Below are positions 8,401 to 17,861 of a DNA stretch of 64,000 nt, one piece after another. Position numbers and translations under genes: made by a program. Numbering within the stretch: position 1 is the stretch's first letter; each line of letters opens with the position of its first letter. The stretch comes from Candidatus Limosilactobacillus merdigallinarum. GTDB lineage: Bacteria; Bacillota; Bacilli; Lactobacillales; Lactobacillaceae. Below the pieces are notes generated by a model that saw only the letters and a list, made by a program, of their open reading frames with translations, ran no database searches and was not told the origin of the DNA. The stretch is taken from positions 1-64,000 of the forward strand of contig DXFH01000002.1 in assembly GCA_019114515.1 (NCBI GenBank). The letters run 5' to 3'.

Positions 8401-9834
8401 TCACTTTAATGTCTCTTTGATGTAGTGCAAATAACGTCCTTCATGGGCAATAATCCGCCGGGCATCATGCAAGATTGTCACCTGGTAGGCAATTGAATTC
8501 TGGTTAGCAGTAAAAATCCTTTGCGCTTTCATTGCGTAGTCCAAAAAGTTTTTCCGGTGAACCGGCCGAATTGGCAAGTATCTTGTCGTTATGCTCCGTC
8601 GATGTGGAACATTATTAATGCCATCTCTTTCGATATGCTGTAAAGCCATCGCGGCCGCCTGGTGATATTTAGACGGCACTTGGGCTAGCCACTGTGGACC
8701 ATACCCTTGTTGCGCTGCCCGCAAGGCATTGCTATATAGTCCTAAATAAAACATCTGCCTTTTGCCACGATAGTATTCGCGATAAAAGCTTTTGTCGATT
8801 AAGGTAACCTTCTTACCAGAAAAACTGATCCCCAAGTAATTCAGCTGGGTGGGACGCTGTGAATTTCCTTGATAGATTTGCTGATTCTCATAACGCAATG
8901 TTTTGGTTTTGGCGGCTTCAATTTCCAAATGCAATTGAGTTTGCGCTAAAGCGATCAATTGTTGTTTAAAGCGTTCAACCTGCTTGAAATCCGCTTTCTG
9001 CTTAGGAACTACTACAATAAAATCGTCACTGTAGCGTCGATAGATTCCCTTATAACTGGCAGCTAACTGGTCAGCCTGCTCATCAAAGTCAATCATATAT
9101 GTATTAGCTAAAGCGCCGCTAATGGCTGTTCCTTGAGGAATTCCCAACCGGTTAGGATGTGAAACGTGCAATTGTTTGGTCCGGACGGCCTGGTTATATT
9201 CATGGAAGTTTTTAAAATAGCTGCCATGGACTCCATCTGTTTTTAAAGCGCTAATCTTGTGGCGAGAAACGAACCGGTATCTTTCCAAGCCGGTAATGAC
9301 GTTGTACCAATCAGCGGGCAATGGCTGAGATTGGCCATAGAGCACCTTGCTCAGCTGATCACGGAGCAATTGGTGCCGCAGGTTATCAAAAAAATTCTTG
9401 AAGTCGCCTTTAATAATCCAGCAAGACGGTTGCTGGCTAATAAAGTCAATGACCTCCTTTGCCCCTAGCAAACTTGAATGATGTTTACGGTAACCAATCG
9501 GCACGGACTGCAGGTGATGATCAGTTAAATAGTCTTCGTATTTCACATTTAACATTTCGGCATAAAATTTGAATAACCAGCCGTCAGTGTGCGAAGGTAA
9601 AGTGATCTTGCGTAATTTGACATGCACAATATGGCCGTCGTATTTTTGCATCTTGATATTATATTGAATAAAGGGTAGCCACCGATGTTTGGCCACTAGT
9701 TTTGGATCTAACCAGCGCATCAGCAACGCCTTTTTAACCGTTTCATTCAACGGATAATCAATATGCAGATAGCGTTTATCCTTTTGAAAATCAATCGTTT
9801 TGATCGCTTGTTGTTTCAGATTTAATTCATTCAT
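8401..9834 (-). CDS. Reverse transcriptase of the UG/DRT-like defence class
   Basis: RNA-directed DNA polymerase of 477 aa. The palm-domain catalytic residues are visible: Asp144 in GDFKNFFD, the QGTAIS motif at about 234-239, and Asp270/Asp271 in YRRYSDDF (YSDD instead of the usual YADD). A fingers segment with IGYRK precedes them, and a C-terminal helical region of about 150 residues lacks maturase or endonuclease domains, which argues against a group II intron. It is preceded by a 370-nt structured leader RNA and followed by ssb. This layout is known for antiviral DRT systems such as DRT2 and DRT9; the exact class cannot be assigned by eye. The start ATGAATG has no obvious ribosome site. 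Confidence 0.88.
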   Translation of the reverse strand: MNELNLKQQAIKTIDFQKDKRYLHIDYPLNETVKKALLMRWLDPKLVAKHRWLPFIQYNIKMQKYDGHIVHVKLRKITLPSHTDGWLFKFYAEMLNVKYEDYLTDHHLQSVPIGYRKHHSSLLGAKEVIDFISQQPSCWIIKGDFKNFFDNLRHQLLRDQLSKVLYGQSQPLPADWYNVITGLERYRFVSRHKISALKTDGVHGSYFKNFHEYNQAVRTKQLHVSHPNRLGIPQGTAISGALANTYMIDFDEQADQLAASYKGIYRRYSDDFIVVVPKQKADFKQVERFKQQLIALAQTQLHLEIEAAKTKTLRYENQQIYQGNSQRPTQLNYLGISFSGKKVTLIDKSFYREYYRGKRQMFYLGLYSNALRAAQQGYGPQWLAQVPSKYHQAAAMALQHIERDGINNVPHRRSITTRYLPIRPVHRKNFLDYAMKAQRIFTANQNSIAYQVTILHDARRIIAHEGRYLHYIKETLK

Positions 9835-9844
9835 AATTGGTCAC

Positions 9845-9896
9845 AAAAATAAAAGCGAAACCAGCTTGTCCAAAAAAACAATCGTGTTGGTTTCGC
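9845..9896 (-). terminator. Terminator-like hairpin ending the RT leader RNA
   Basis: On the minus strand GCGAAACCA pairs with TGGTTTCGC around a 24-nt loop that contains seven T residues, and TTTTATTTTT follows. It lies 11 nt before the RT start. It should release a discrete short RNA, with RT made from read-through. Confidence 0.75.
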
Positions 9897-10216
9897 CTGT
9901 TTTGATTCTGATAGATTACACGAGAACCTACAGAAAATACATTATCAATCTCAATGATTGATATTTTTGGTTAACACTTTATAAAAAAGACTATACCAGT
10001 GGGTGGGTAATCTTTATATTCTCCTAGTAATAGAAATAAAACTAGTCATCTCTTAATTACTAAAACAATATTTACCTTTGGTAATAGTAATAATACTTAT
10101 CACCATAATCCAAACAAGGCCCGCTCTGCGGGCTTTAATATAGTAATTTCTACTATATCGGGTGGCAGATAGTCAGATGGTTCAGAATTCAGAGAGCTCG
10201 TGTTCTAATTCTTGAC
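9845..10216 (-). ncRNA. Candidate structured non-coding RNA of the RT cassette
   Basis: The 456-bp gap before the RT gene has no credible ORF but holds a promoter, several hairpins and a terminator, all on the minus strand. In order: ATATAGTA-GAAAT-TACTATAT (8 bp), GCCCGC-AGA-GCGGGC (6 GC pairs), a long hairpin from GGTGATA to TATTACC with an AGTA/TACT inner stem, CTAGT/ACTAG, ATCAATC-ATTGA-GATTGAT (7 bp), and the terminator stem. An RNA of about 370 nt is expected. In DRT2 and DRT9 such an upstream RNA is template or scaffold for the RT. The ends given are inferred. Confidence 0.65.
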
Positions 10217-10222
10217 AGCATC

Positions 10223-10251
10223 ATTATATCATACTTTCTGATTATCTACTT
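10223..10251 (-). promoter_or_regulatory. Extended -10 promoter of the ncRNA-RT-ssb cassette
   Basis: On the minus strand TGATATAAT (TGnTATAAT) is a perfect extended -10 at 10223-10231. The -35 region is weak, as is common for extended -10 promoters. Transcription would start near 10216. Confidence 0.6.
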
Positions 10252-10290
10252 TACGATCAAGCTGATTTACTCAACCGCAACATCGATTCA

Positions 10291-12104
10291 TCAAATGTGT
10301 AGATATTCTCGGACATGCTGTTCGGTTGCCGGATCCTTAAACCAGATGTGCATCCCTTTCATGGCCCGTGATAAAAGCACGCGGTAGGTGTTTTCAAACA
10401 GGACTAATGGATCCACGTTTCTTGCCTGATAAAGTGCACTCTTAAAGGCACTATCCGCACTGGCTTTTAAGTTGTAGCGCCATGAATTAGTAGCCGGATC
10501 CCAAATGAGGTCGTCCCACCAGATCAGGCCGGTATAATCCCATTCGACTCCCTGGCAAGTATAAATGCTGGCAACCTGGTCTAGCGAATCATTTGACTGG
10601 CCAGCGTACCATTGTCCCTGCTTTTTATCCTGGTTAGGACCGGGATTCCAGTTGGCTTGGAATCGATAGTTGCCGTCAACAATCTGAATGTCACTATCCT
10701 GTAACTTATTACCCCACTTCCAGCAGTATGGTGCGATCAGTTTTACTTTAGGAGTTGTCTGCTGTTGCTGCTTTAACCAATTAACCATGGAAGCCAACGA
10801 ATCATCGACAGTAATTGGCATTCGGCTGACCAGTGACTGTGGCCGGTTTTGGAATAAGTCATCCAGGCTATTAACCAGGTTGCTCTGTAAGCCAGACCGC
10901 ATTTGGGTCTTCATCTGGTATTGCAGACAGTCAAGGTGGTGAGTTTTGGCATAATTAACAAAATTAATCACCGTGCCGCTTTCGTTGGGCCGAATCCTCT
11001 GCAGGTCGTCTTGCAGCAAGACAACGAGTTGGGCACCCTTCTCTACAAAGAGTGTGTCTAATTCCCTCTTCACGTCGGTAATGCGGTGTGCTTCGTCTAG
11101 TACCACTAATTGACAATTATCAGGCGTGTTACCAATGAATACCGGTCGCAAACCAGATTCGTAACCGATAATATTGGCTAACGCTTTGCTCCGCGGCAAC
11201 GCATAGGCCGCTTTTCTGCGATCACCGCCATACTTCAGATAATCATAAATTAAATGCAACCCCACCACCGTTTTACCGGTCCCCGGGTCTCCACTGATGA
11301 TCACTAGTTTCCGCCGCCTTGAACCGTTGAGGGCTTCTTTGATTAATTGGGCAATTTGCATATTAATACTGCTTTGACGACCCAGCATTACCGCATTCTC
11401 CTGCCGATTAAAGACCTGCTGCAAGCCCTTAAACGATAATGGGTTCAGCGTATACTGGCCATTAATTATTTGTTCAGCTAACTTTTCATTTGGTCGGTTG
11501 CTAAACATCTTTTGCAAAAAAGTCGGGAAACTGGCGGCATGATTTTGACCAAAAATGGTAATGCCACGAATGTTCCACAGCTGGTATTCTCCTTGAAGCA
11601 GCTGTGTCGGATCGGCCATATTGTGGCAGAATGCTACCCCGTTGATCGTAATTTCACGGCGCTGTCTTAATTCACTAATTGCGGAATGATGTATTGCAGA
11701 TCCTTAATATAGGTAACTAATTGGGCACATGGGTGGTGGCGTGATTCATCATTGCGACTAATCAATACCGTTTCAGGGGAATCATCTGCCAAAATATGAT
11801 TCCACTGCTTATTTTCAATGATCAAGATTTGATTTTTACCATTTTGATCATAACCGACAAGGATGGCATCAATCCGGTCCGACATCGGCGTTTCATATTC
11901 AAAGATAATCGTTAACTCACCTAGGCCAGCATTCATGATATCTTGCAACAACAATGGTAATGAATTTTCCCAGGATCGATACTCGGCATTCTTAGTATCA
12001 ATCTGGTTATTATCGTGCTCTAGTTGCCATAATTTTGGAGCAAGCTGATGAGCATTGCTTAAATCATACGCTTCTTTAACACTGCTACAGTATGTTGCCA
12101 TCAT
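10291..12104 (-). pseudogene. Frameshifted PD-(D/E)XK nuclease - DUF2075 helicase fusion
   Basis: Two adjacent frames make one broken gene. The first (to 11667) has a nuclease core: D in DRIDAILVG and ExK in IIENKQW. The second (from about 11700 down to 10291) is a superfamily 1 helicase/NTPase of the DUF2075 (Schlafen group 3-like) type, with Walker A GDPGTGKT, Walker B VVLDEAH, and a C-terminal YRVLLSRAMKG motif. The helicase frame stays open upstream of its first ATG as far as about 11712, encoding ..ISELRQRREITINGVAFCHN, which joins naturally to the nuclease. A one-base loss between about 11670 and 11710 explains the split. The start is ATGATG after GTGAGG. Intact homologues act in nucleic acid metabolism or defence. 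Confidence 0.8.
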
Positions 12105-12220
12105 TAAATACCTCACTAAATTAACATTATCAGACAATAATCGTGCTCATCTGCATGTGTTTAGCATGACCATATACGTCTTCTCATCCACCATTTTAAT
12201 GAGATACATCCCAGTCAGCA

Positions 12221-14238
12221 ATGTTTTCTACATTGGAAAATAGTACATTACATTTTAAGATGTACAAAGCTGGTAAGAGCTGGATGGTTGCTGGTTTGAT
12301 GACCACTGCTGTTTTAGCTGGTTTAACTTTAGGCAACGTTAACACTACTGAAGCGCACGCTGCCGTTGCTTCACCAGCCGTCGCACAGCAGAGCTCTGCT
12401 GCAAAAACAGACAGCAGTGCAGCTGCCTCCGCTGCCGTAACGCCTTTACAATCAGCTACTAAGGCACAGTCAGATGCTCAAGTTGCTTTCAATACCGCTA
12501 TCGACAATGTAAACAAAGCTGGTAAAGCTTACAACGACGCTTCTGCTGCATTGAGCACCACTACCGAAAACGCAAAGACTGCTCACAGTAACTGGGATGC
12601 TGATGTGGCTGCTTTGAAAGGTGATCACGAAACTTTGAACCAAGCTGGCCAAGCTTTAAGTCAAGCTTCAGATTCTTTGGATCACGCTGCTACTTCATTA
12701 GCAAACGACAAGAATTATCAATATGTTATCGCTAAGGACAAGGCTAACGCTGCTGCCACTAAAGCTCACTCCGATGCAGCTGCTGCTTACCAAGCATATG
12801 TAAACGAACCAAATGAATGGAACGATGAAGCTCAGCAGGTAGCTTCTGCTGCGGCAGACAAGGCAGATGCACAATTAAGTGCTGCAAACCAGGCCCTTAA
12901 CACAATTAAGAGCAACGCTCAACAGGCCTTACTGCTGCAGACCATCAGCTTCGAAGGGATCTTAGTGCATATCGTCATAACAATACTCACGAAAACGCTG
13001 TTGCTGTTTATAACTCAAAGAAGGCTAGTGATTACGCACACAGCATTCTTGATGGCATGAACAATTACTACGCATACCTGGAAGCACAGAATGCATACGT
13101 TGCTGCTGTAAAAACTTGGGCACATCATAAAAATCATGATAATGCTGTTGCAGTTGTAACAGCTAAGAATGCTCGTGATGCCGCACAGAGCAAGGTTCAA
13201 AGCGCACTTAATGCACGTGACAACTTTAACAAGCTTACTCAAGCATTCACTACTGCAACCGAAAATTACAACAATGCCAAGGTTAACTACTTGAGCAGCT
13301 TAGGCCAATACAACTCAGACAGTCAACTGCTGGATCACTTCAACAAGACTAGTGAAGCATTCACCACTGCTGCTATTAACTATGACAATGCCAAGGAAGC
13401 ATTCCTGGTAGCACAAGGTAATTTAACTAATGCTAACAAGACCCTGGAACAGTTTACTCAGACTGATGCAGATAAGTATGGTGATCTTTTAAAGGGTGGT
13501 ACGATCACGATCACTGCTGGGGAAGTTCCGGCCGTACCATCAATTGATGATGTTGCTGGTGCTTTAAAGGCTGCTAAAGTTAACTTCGCTACTGTCGAAA
13601 CTCTGGATAACGGCGGATCACAAGCTCCTTCTAAGGATCAGATTACCGACAACAAGGATGCACAAAATGCGATCGCTAGTGTTGCATGGGCTGATCCAGC
13701 ACAAGTTGCTAAGGACTCTAAGACTGCTGGCACTTACACCGAAAAACTTTTAGTAACCTTCAAAGATGGTTCCACTAAGACTATCGACTACAAGTTAGTG
13801 GTAAAGCCATCTTCCAAGACTGATGACAACAATCAGAACAGTGTTGTATCCAAGGTTGAATGGGCTGACCCTGCACAAGTTGCTAAGGACTCCAAGACTC
13901 CTGGTACTTACACTGAAAAACTTTTGGTAACCTTCAAAGATGGTTCCACTAAGACCATTGACTGGACGTTGGTTGTAAAGCCAAATGAATCTAAGAATGA
14001 TCAACAAAACGACAACAAGGGCACCCAGACACCATCTACTTCAGATGTTCAAGCAGCCATCAAGAGTGGTAAGACTGGTTCAAGTGTTGTAGTTAAGGCT
14101 GCTGCCAAGAAGAGTGTTGCTAAGAAGGCTGCTGCTAAGAAGCTGCCACAAACTGGTAACAACTCTGCTGTTGTTGCATTAGGTGCTTTGACTGGTATGC
14201 TTGGCTTAGGTCTGGCTGCTAAGAAGCGCGAATTCTAA
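12221..14238 (+). pseudogene. LPQTG surface protein with KxYKxGKxW signal, frameshifted
   Basis: Cell-wall anchored protein gene broken once. The N-terminus carries the KMYKAGKSW signal motif, a hydrophobic stretch and the TTEAHA cleavage region, followed by an Ala-rich coiled-coil region. At about 12930 the frame breaks; adding one A in CCTTACTG restores ..QQALTAADHQ.. and joins the second frame (open to 14238). Near the C-terminus two Rib-like repeats of about 74 aa share the segment KLLVTFKDGSTKTID. The end has LPQTG, a hydrophobic stretch and KKREF. Intact length would be about 672 aa, probably an adhesin. No clear ribosome site precedes the ATG at 12221. The released N-terminal fragment could be secreted but not anchored. 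Confidence 0.82.
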
Positions 14239-14239
14239 T
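14134..14239 (+). repeat. Inverted repeat arm A (sorting-signal coding DNA)
   Basis: The 106 bases coding for the LPQTG sorting signal of the first surface protein are nearly identical, in inverted orientation, to 14930-15038. The two arms flank 690 bp that includes a small gene. Confidence 0.8.
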
Positions 14240-14272
14240 AAGCCTCTATCTTAAAATAAAGACTAATTAGTT

Positions 14273-14306
14273 AAAAACCGTAGAGTTTAAATACTCGGCG
14301 GTTTTT
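14273..14306. terminator. Terminator of the first surface protein gene
   Basis: AAAAACCG and CGGTTTTT flank an inner GAGT/ACTC stem; T runs occur on both strands. Confidence 0.75.
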
Positions 14307-14389
14307 GTTATCCGTGCTTTAACCCCTTACTTTGATGTTAGAATTATCTTTGTGAGTAATTGTAATTTCATTTAAATGGAGAGAAAGAA

Positions 14390-14779
14390 ATGGATAATAA
14401 TCAAGTAAAATTACAAGAAGCTTCAAAACTTTTAAAAGAGATTGAGGCTGATAATGATGATTTAGATAAGAGAATTAAGTTACTGGATAAAGTAAACAGT
14501 TTGATTGCTAATGTTAATGATAACCTTGATCCAAGCGTCAAAAAGCAAGAAAAAGTGTCAGATTCAAGCACTGCTGAAAGTAGTAATGAAAAAGAATATC
14601 CAGCTAGCAAGGTAACAATCTCACTGCCTAACGTAAAAGAAGATTCCAGCGCTGACATTCAGAACGATGAAATGGATCATCAAAATTCTGAAGTACAAAA
14701 ATCAGCCAAGCATACGCCAGATAAAAATACAGTGCATATGAGTCGCAAACAATACCGCGAAATGATGGATAACAAGTAA
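14390..14779 (+). CDS. Small acidic/charged hypothetical protein
   Basis: I do not recognise this 129-aa protein. It is highly hydrophilic: an N-terminal helix predicted as coiled coil (about residues 5-45), a Ser/Glu/Lys-rich disordered middle, and a basic C-terminal segment HMSRKQYREMMDNK. It lacks a signal peptide, membrane segment or cysteine. A GGAGAG ribosome site precedes the ATG by 9 nt. It lies alone between two convergent LPQTG genes and has its own terminator. Base composition is more AT-rich than the housekeeping genes nearby, as for the flanking surface genes. The C-terminal SRKxxR segment resembles ends of small lactobacillar hypothetical proteins, but no function follows. Confidence 0.65.
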   Translation: MDNNQVKLQEASKLLKEIEADNDDLDKRIKLLDKVNSLIANVNDNLDPSVKKQEKVSDSSTAESSNEKEYPASKVTISLPNVKEDSSADIQNDEMDHQNSEVQKSAKHTPDKNTVHMSRKQYREMMDNK

Positions 14780-14797
14780 ACAATCAATTTCTTGATC

Positions 14798-14830
14798 GAT
14801 GGTAATCGTTATGATTATCATCATTTTTTA
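14798..14830 (+). terminator. Terminator of the small hypothetical gene
   Basis: GATGGTAATC and GATTATCATC form a 10-bp stem (one G-U pair) with loop GTTAT, followed by a T run. Confidence 0.8.
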
Positions 14831-14833
14831 TAG

Positions 14834-14865
14834 AAAAAAGCGCCATGGTATAAACCATGACGTCT
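14834..14865 (-). terminator. Terminator of the second surface protein gene
   Basis: On the minus strand CGTCATGGT pairs with ACCATGGCG (9 bp, one G-U) around TTAT, followed by TTTTTT. It abuts the opposing plus-strand terminator. Confidence 0.8.
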
Positions 14866-14929
14866 TTCATTTGGAACATTTTAATACCAAATAGGTTTAA
14901 ATGTTATGGAAATAATTCTAATTAATATG

Positions 14930-15038
14930 ATTAGAATTCACGCTTCTTAGCAGCCAGACCTAAGCCAAGCATACCAGTTAAAGCACCTAAAGCAACAACG
15001 GCAGCAGAGTCGTTACCAGTTTGTGGCAGCTTCTTAGC
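14930..15038 (-). repeat. Inverted repeat arm B (sorting-signal coding DNA)
   Basis: Encodes the LPQTG sorting signal of the second surface protein and mirrors 14134-14239, differing by a handful of bases and one extra codon. Homologous recombination between the arms would invert the small gene between them. Confidence 0.8.
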
Positions 15039-16829
15039 CTTTGCATTAGTAGCAGCAACGGCCTTCTTGCCATTAGCCTTTACAGAAACGTTGCTCTTCT
15101 GACCTGCAGTAGCAGTTGCATTGCTGTTACCTTGGTTAGCTTCAGTGTTTTCGCCAGGCTTAGTAGCGTCACCGTTGTTGGTATGGTCACCGTTGTTGGT
15201 GTGGTCACCAGTGCTGCCTTCAACAACCATGTTGTCCAGAACTGCCTTATCATGGTTGTAGATGTCTTGTAATGCAGAAAGGCTACTTTGAGCTTCGTTT
15301 AACTTATTCTTTAAGTCATCAATGTGACCCTGACCAGCCTTAACAGCAGTAACATTCTTTAAAGCAGTGTTGTAGTCATCAACAATCTTCTGCTGATCAG
15401 CAATACGACTTTCTGCGTCAATATAATCTTGACCAGCCTTAATCTTAGCTAAAGCATCTTCCCAATTTTGAAGACCTTGCTTATGCTGATTGTTGGTCTT
15501 AGTGGCTTCATTCAAACGGTCTTGGTAACCTGTGTTAGCTTTGTTGCTCAACAAATCGTTAAAGTTCTTAACTTCAGTCTGAGCTGCGATATATTCATCT
15601 GAACCTTCTTTAGCAGCATTTAAGCGAGCAGTTGCATCAGCTAAACGCTTGTTAGTGAGGTTAACCATATCCTGAAGATAACTCATAGTTGAATTATCAT
15701 CTTTAATCCAACGATTTAACTTATCAATCTGTTCTTGTGCAGTCTTAGCAGACTGTTCAGCAGGATTATTATTTTTGATACGTTGAATTTCATTCTTGGC
15801 ACCTTGAGCACGGCGTGCCATTACGTCTAGTTCAGAGAATGTTTTCCCTGGTTCCTTAATAGTATCAGAAGGAAGTAAGTTATCCATCCGTGCTTGACGC
15901 CAGTTCTGCCAAGCCTGATCAGCGGCTTGCTTAGTATCATCGCGGAGCTTATTTGCATCCTTAGAAGCCTTAGCAGCATCATCACGTGCTTTAATTAAAG
16001 CATCGTATTTATCAGCTAACTGTTTGAGAGCTTCATCCTTAGGAATGTATGTCTTTTGTAATCCACTAATAGTCTTTTTGATTTTAGCTAACTTCTGCTT
16101 AGCTTCTTCCAATGCCTTTTCATTAGAAGCGTTAAGTGCACGATAATGTTCAATTAACTTATCGGCAGCTTCTTTGTCAGCAGTAGCTTGGTTGACCGCA
16201 TCCTCTTTAGCTTCTGCTTCAGCTGAAGTAGTTGATGGCATATCATTAGCAGACTTTAATTCGTTTTGAGCACTATCTGACTGAACATGAGCATCAGAAC
16301 CTGCATTCTGGCTAGACTTCAATGCGTCTGAAGCAGAGTTAACTGCATCACTAGCAGTCGATTCAGCATTTTGCCAGCTAGCTAACTTTTGCTGATCCTT
16401 TTCATATTGTGCAGAACCAGATTTAACCCATTCGTCATGAATCTGTTTTAAAGTCTTGTCGTAGCCTTGAGCCTTTTTAGTATTAGCTTGTTCAACGGCA
16501 TCAGAAGCGCTTGTCCATTCGCCGTATGCCTTATCAGCTGCTGCTGCAGCTTCGTTACGACGGTTAGCAGCAGAAGTATAAGCATCAGAAGCAGAAGCAA
16601 CAGCCTTTGCGCCGGCGCTGGCATTTTGAGCACTAGCTAGTGCATCGGAAGCATTATTAAAACGAATCTGCTGATCTGCGACATCTTGAGCGTCTTTAGC
16701 AACAACATTGCTTTGAGAGTTATAAGTAGATTGTGAAACCGTTTGCTTTTGAGCAGCAACGTTTGTAACAGGAGCATCGTTAACAGTATCAGCGTGTGCT
16801 TCAGTTGCATTTACATTACCCAATGTCAA
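14931..16829 (-). pseudogene. LPQTG surface protein lacking its signal peptide
   Basis: The frame encodes about 632 aa with long Ala/Lys/Asp-rich coiled-coil regions, a short GDHTNN tandem repeat near the C-terminus, then LPQTG, a hydrophobic stretch and KKREF. It is the same family as the neighbouring convergent gene. The codons upstream continue in frame as LLAGLTLGNVN, matching the end of the KxYKxGKxW signal peptide, but about 20 codons earlier there is a TGA and no KMYKAGKSW sequence. The signal start has therefore been lost by deletion or replacement near 16850. The protein could not be exported by the usual route. In the intact state it would be a wall-anchored adhesin-like protein. 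Confidence 0.78.
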
Positions 16830-16985
16830 ACCGGCCAGGAGCGAGATTTCGCCGCCCTCTTTTTCTCATTTTGCCACGGAGCGTGGTCTTAGTTCGATTA
16901 ACGAATGAGATGTTCATTAGGATAAAATAATTTAACAAATTCATTCGCTTATCGAGAGCTACTACCCTATTTACTAGTTTTGCAG

Positions 16986-17861
16986 CTACTTTTGATGGTT
17001 GTTTCTTTTACCGTTTGGACGGTCCATTATATATTGCTCTATCAAGTTTACAATCTGTCTATTTTGTGGCAGATCAGAGTGTTGTGCATCTTCACCAGTA
17101 ACCGTCATCGTGGTGAAGTGCTTAACCTGCTTTTGATAGATATACTTACCAGCTTCCACACTAGCCTCTGGAACCAAGCCATCAGAATCGTAGCTTTCGG
17201 TCCCAATCACGGAAATCACGTCTAGATCCTTTGGAATATCACTACGATTTTTGACAAAGTCGGAGAACATCTGCGTCTTGTTATTGATCGACGTTTCATT
17301 AAAGTTATATGGCGAGCCGATAGTCATCAGTTTCTTGATTGTTATGTGATCCTTGTAATCGGTGTAGTAGTGTTCCAGCCAATATGTCCAAATCAAACCA
17401 CCATTGGAGTGGCCAAACGCCTTAAAGTTATTGAACTTATATTCTTCGCTCAATTCCTCAAACGCATTATCAAACATCTTCGCCTGCTTCTTGATGTTGT
17501 TATAACCGTCATGATTGTTTTCAAAGCCGACTACGATAATTGGCTCCCGATCGCCACGAGCAATCTTGCCAGAATAAGTGATTTTGCCCGAATTCTTCAC
17601 TTCGAGCTTTAATAGGCTATGCTTATTCTTCGTATCTTGGTTCAGCAGTTTAACCAAGGTATTAAAACGTTCCTTCGTCGCTGAACTGCCGGGTACCATG
17701 ATAATCGGTGACATTCGCGACTTCTGGAATTGCTTAGCACGCCGCGTCGACGACTGCATCCAAAAGTAGGCCGGAATTGCCAGGATAAACATTAATAGTA
17801 GGGTTAATCCCAGCAAACGATATGTCTTCTTTTGTTGATCATTTGCTTTATGTTTAAGCAT
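16986..17861 (-). CDS. DUF915 alpha/beta hydrolase, membrane-anchored
   Basis: Serine hydrolase-like protein of about 291 aa. One N-terminal membrane segment (about residues 17-36) anchors an extracellular catalytic domain. The nucleophile elbow is GHSNGG, an Asp candidate is in YDSDGLVPE, and a His lies in DAQHSDLP. Substrate unknown; the family occurs widely in lactobacilli and Listeria. I prefer the third-codon ATG because GGGAGG lies 9 nt before it. The gene overlaps the end of the upstream PTS IIC gene by 8 nt, indicating translational coupling and a joint role. A second DUF915 protein is at 39412. Confidence 0.82.
   Translation of the reverse strand: MLKHKANDQQKKTYRLLGLTLLLMFILAIPAYFWMQSSTRRAKQFQKSRMSPIIMVPGSSATKERFNTLVKLLNQDTKNKHSLLKLEVKNSGKITYSGKIARGDREPIIVVGFENNHDGYNNIKKQAKMFDNAFEELSEEYKFNNFKAFGHSNGGLIWTYWLEHYYTDYKDHITIKKLMTIGSPYNFNETSINNKTQMFSDFVKNRSDIPKDLDVISVIGTESYDSDGLVPEASVEAGKYIYQKQVKHFTTMTVTGEDAQHSDLPQNRQIVNLIEQYIMDRPNGKRNNHQK

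Noticed and set aside
8401-9834. Retron or group II intron RT
   Set aside because: No inverted a1/a2-type msr-msd layout was found, the retron VTG signature is not evident, and there is no maturase or endonuclease domain or intron RNA domain V-like hairpin.
12055-12243. 62-aa plus-strand frame before the first surface gene
   Set aside because: It overlaps the start of the nuclease gene on the other strand, has no ribosome site, and shows no recognisable family.
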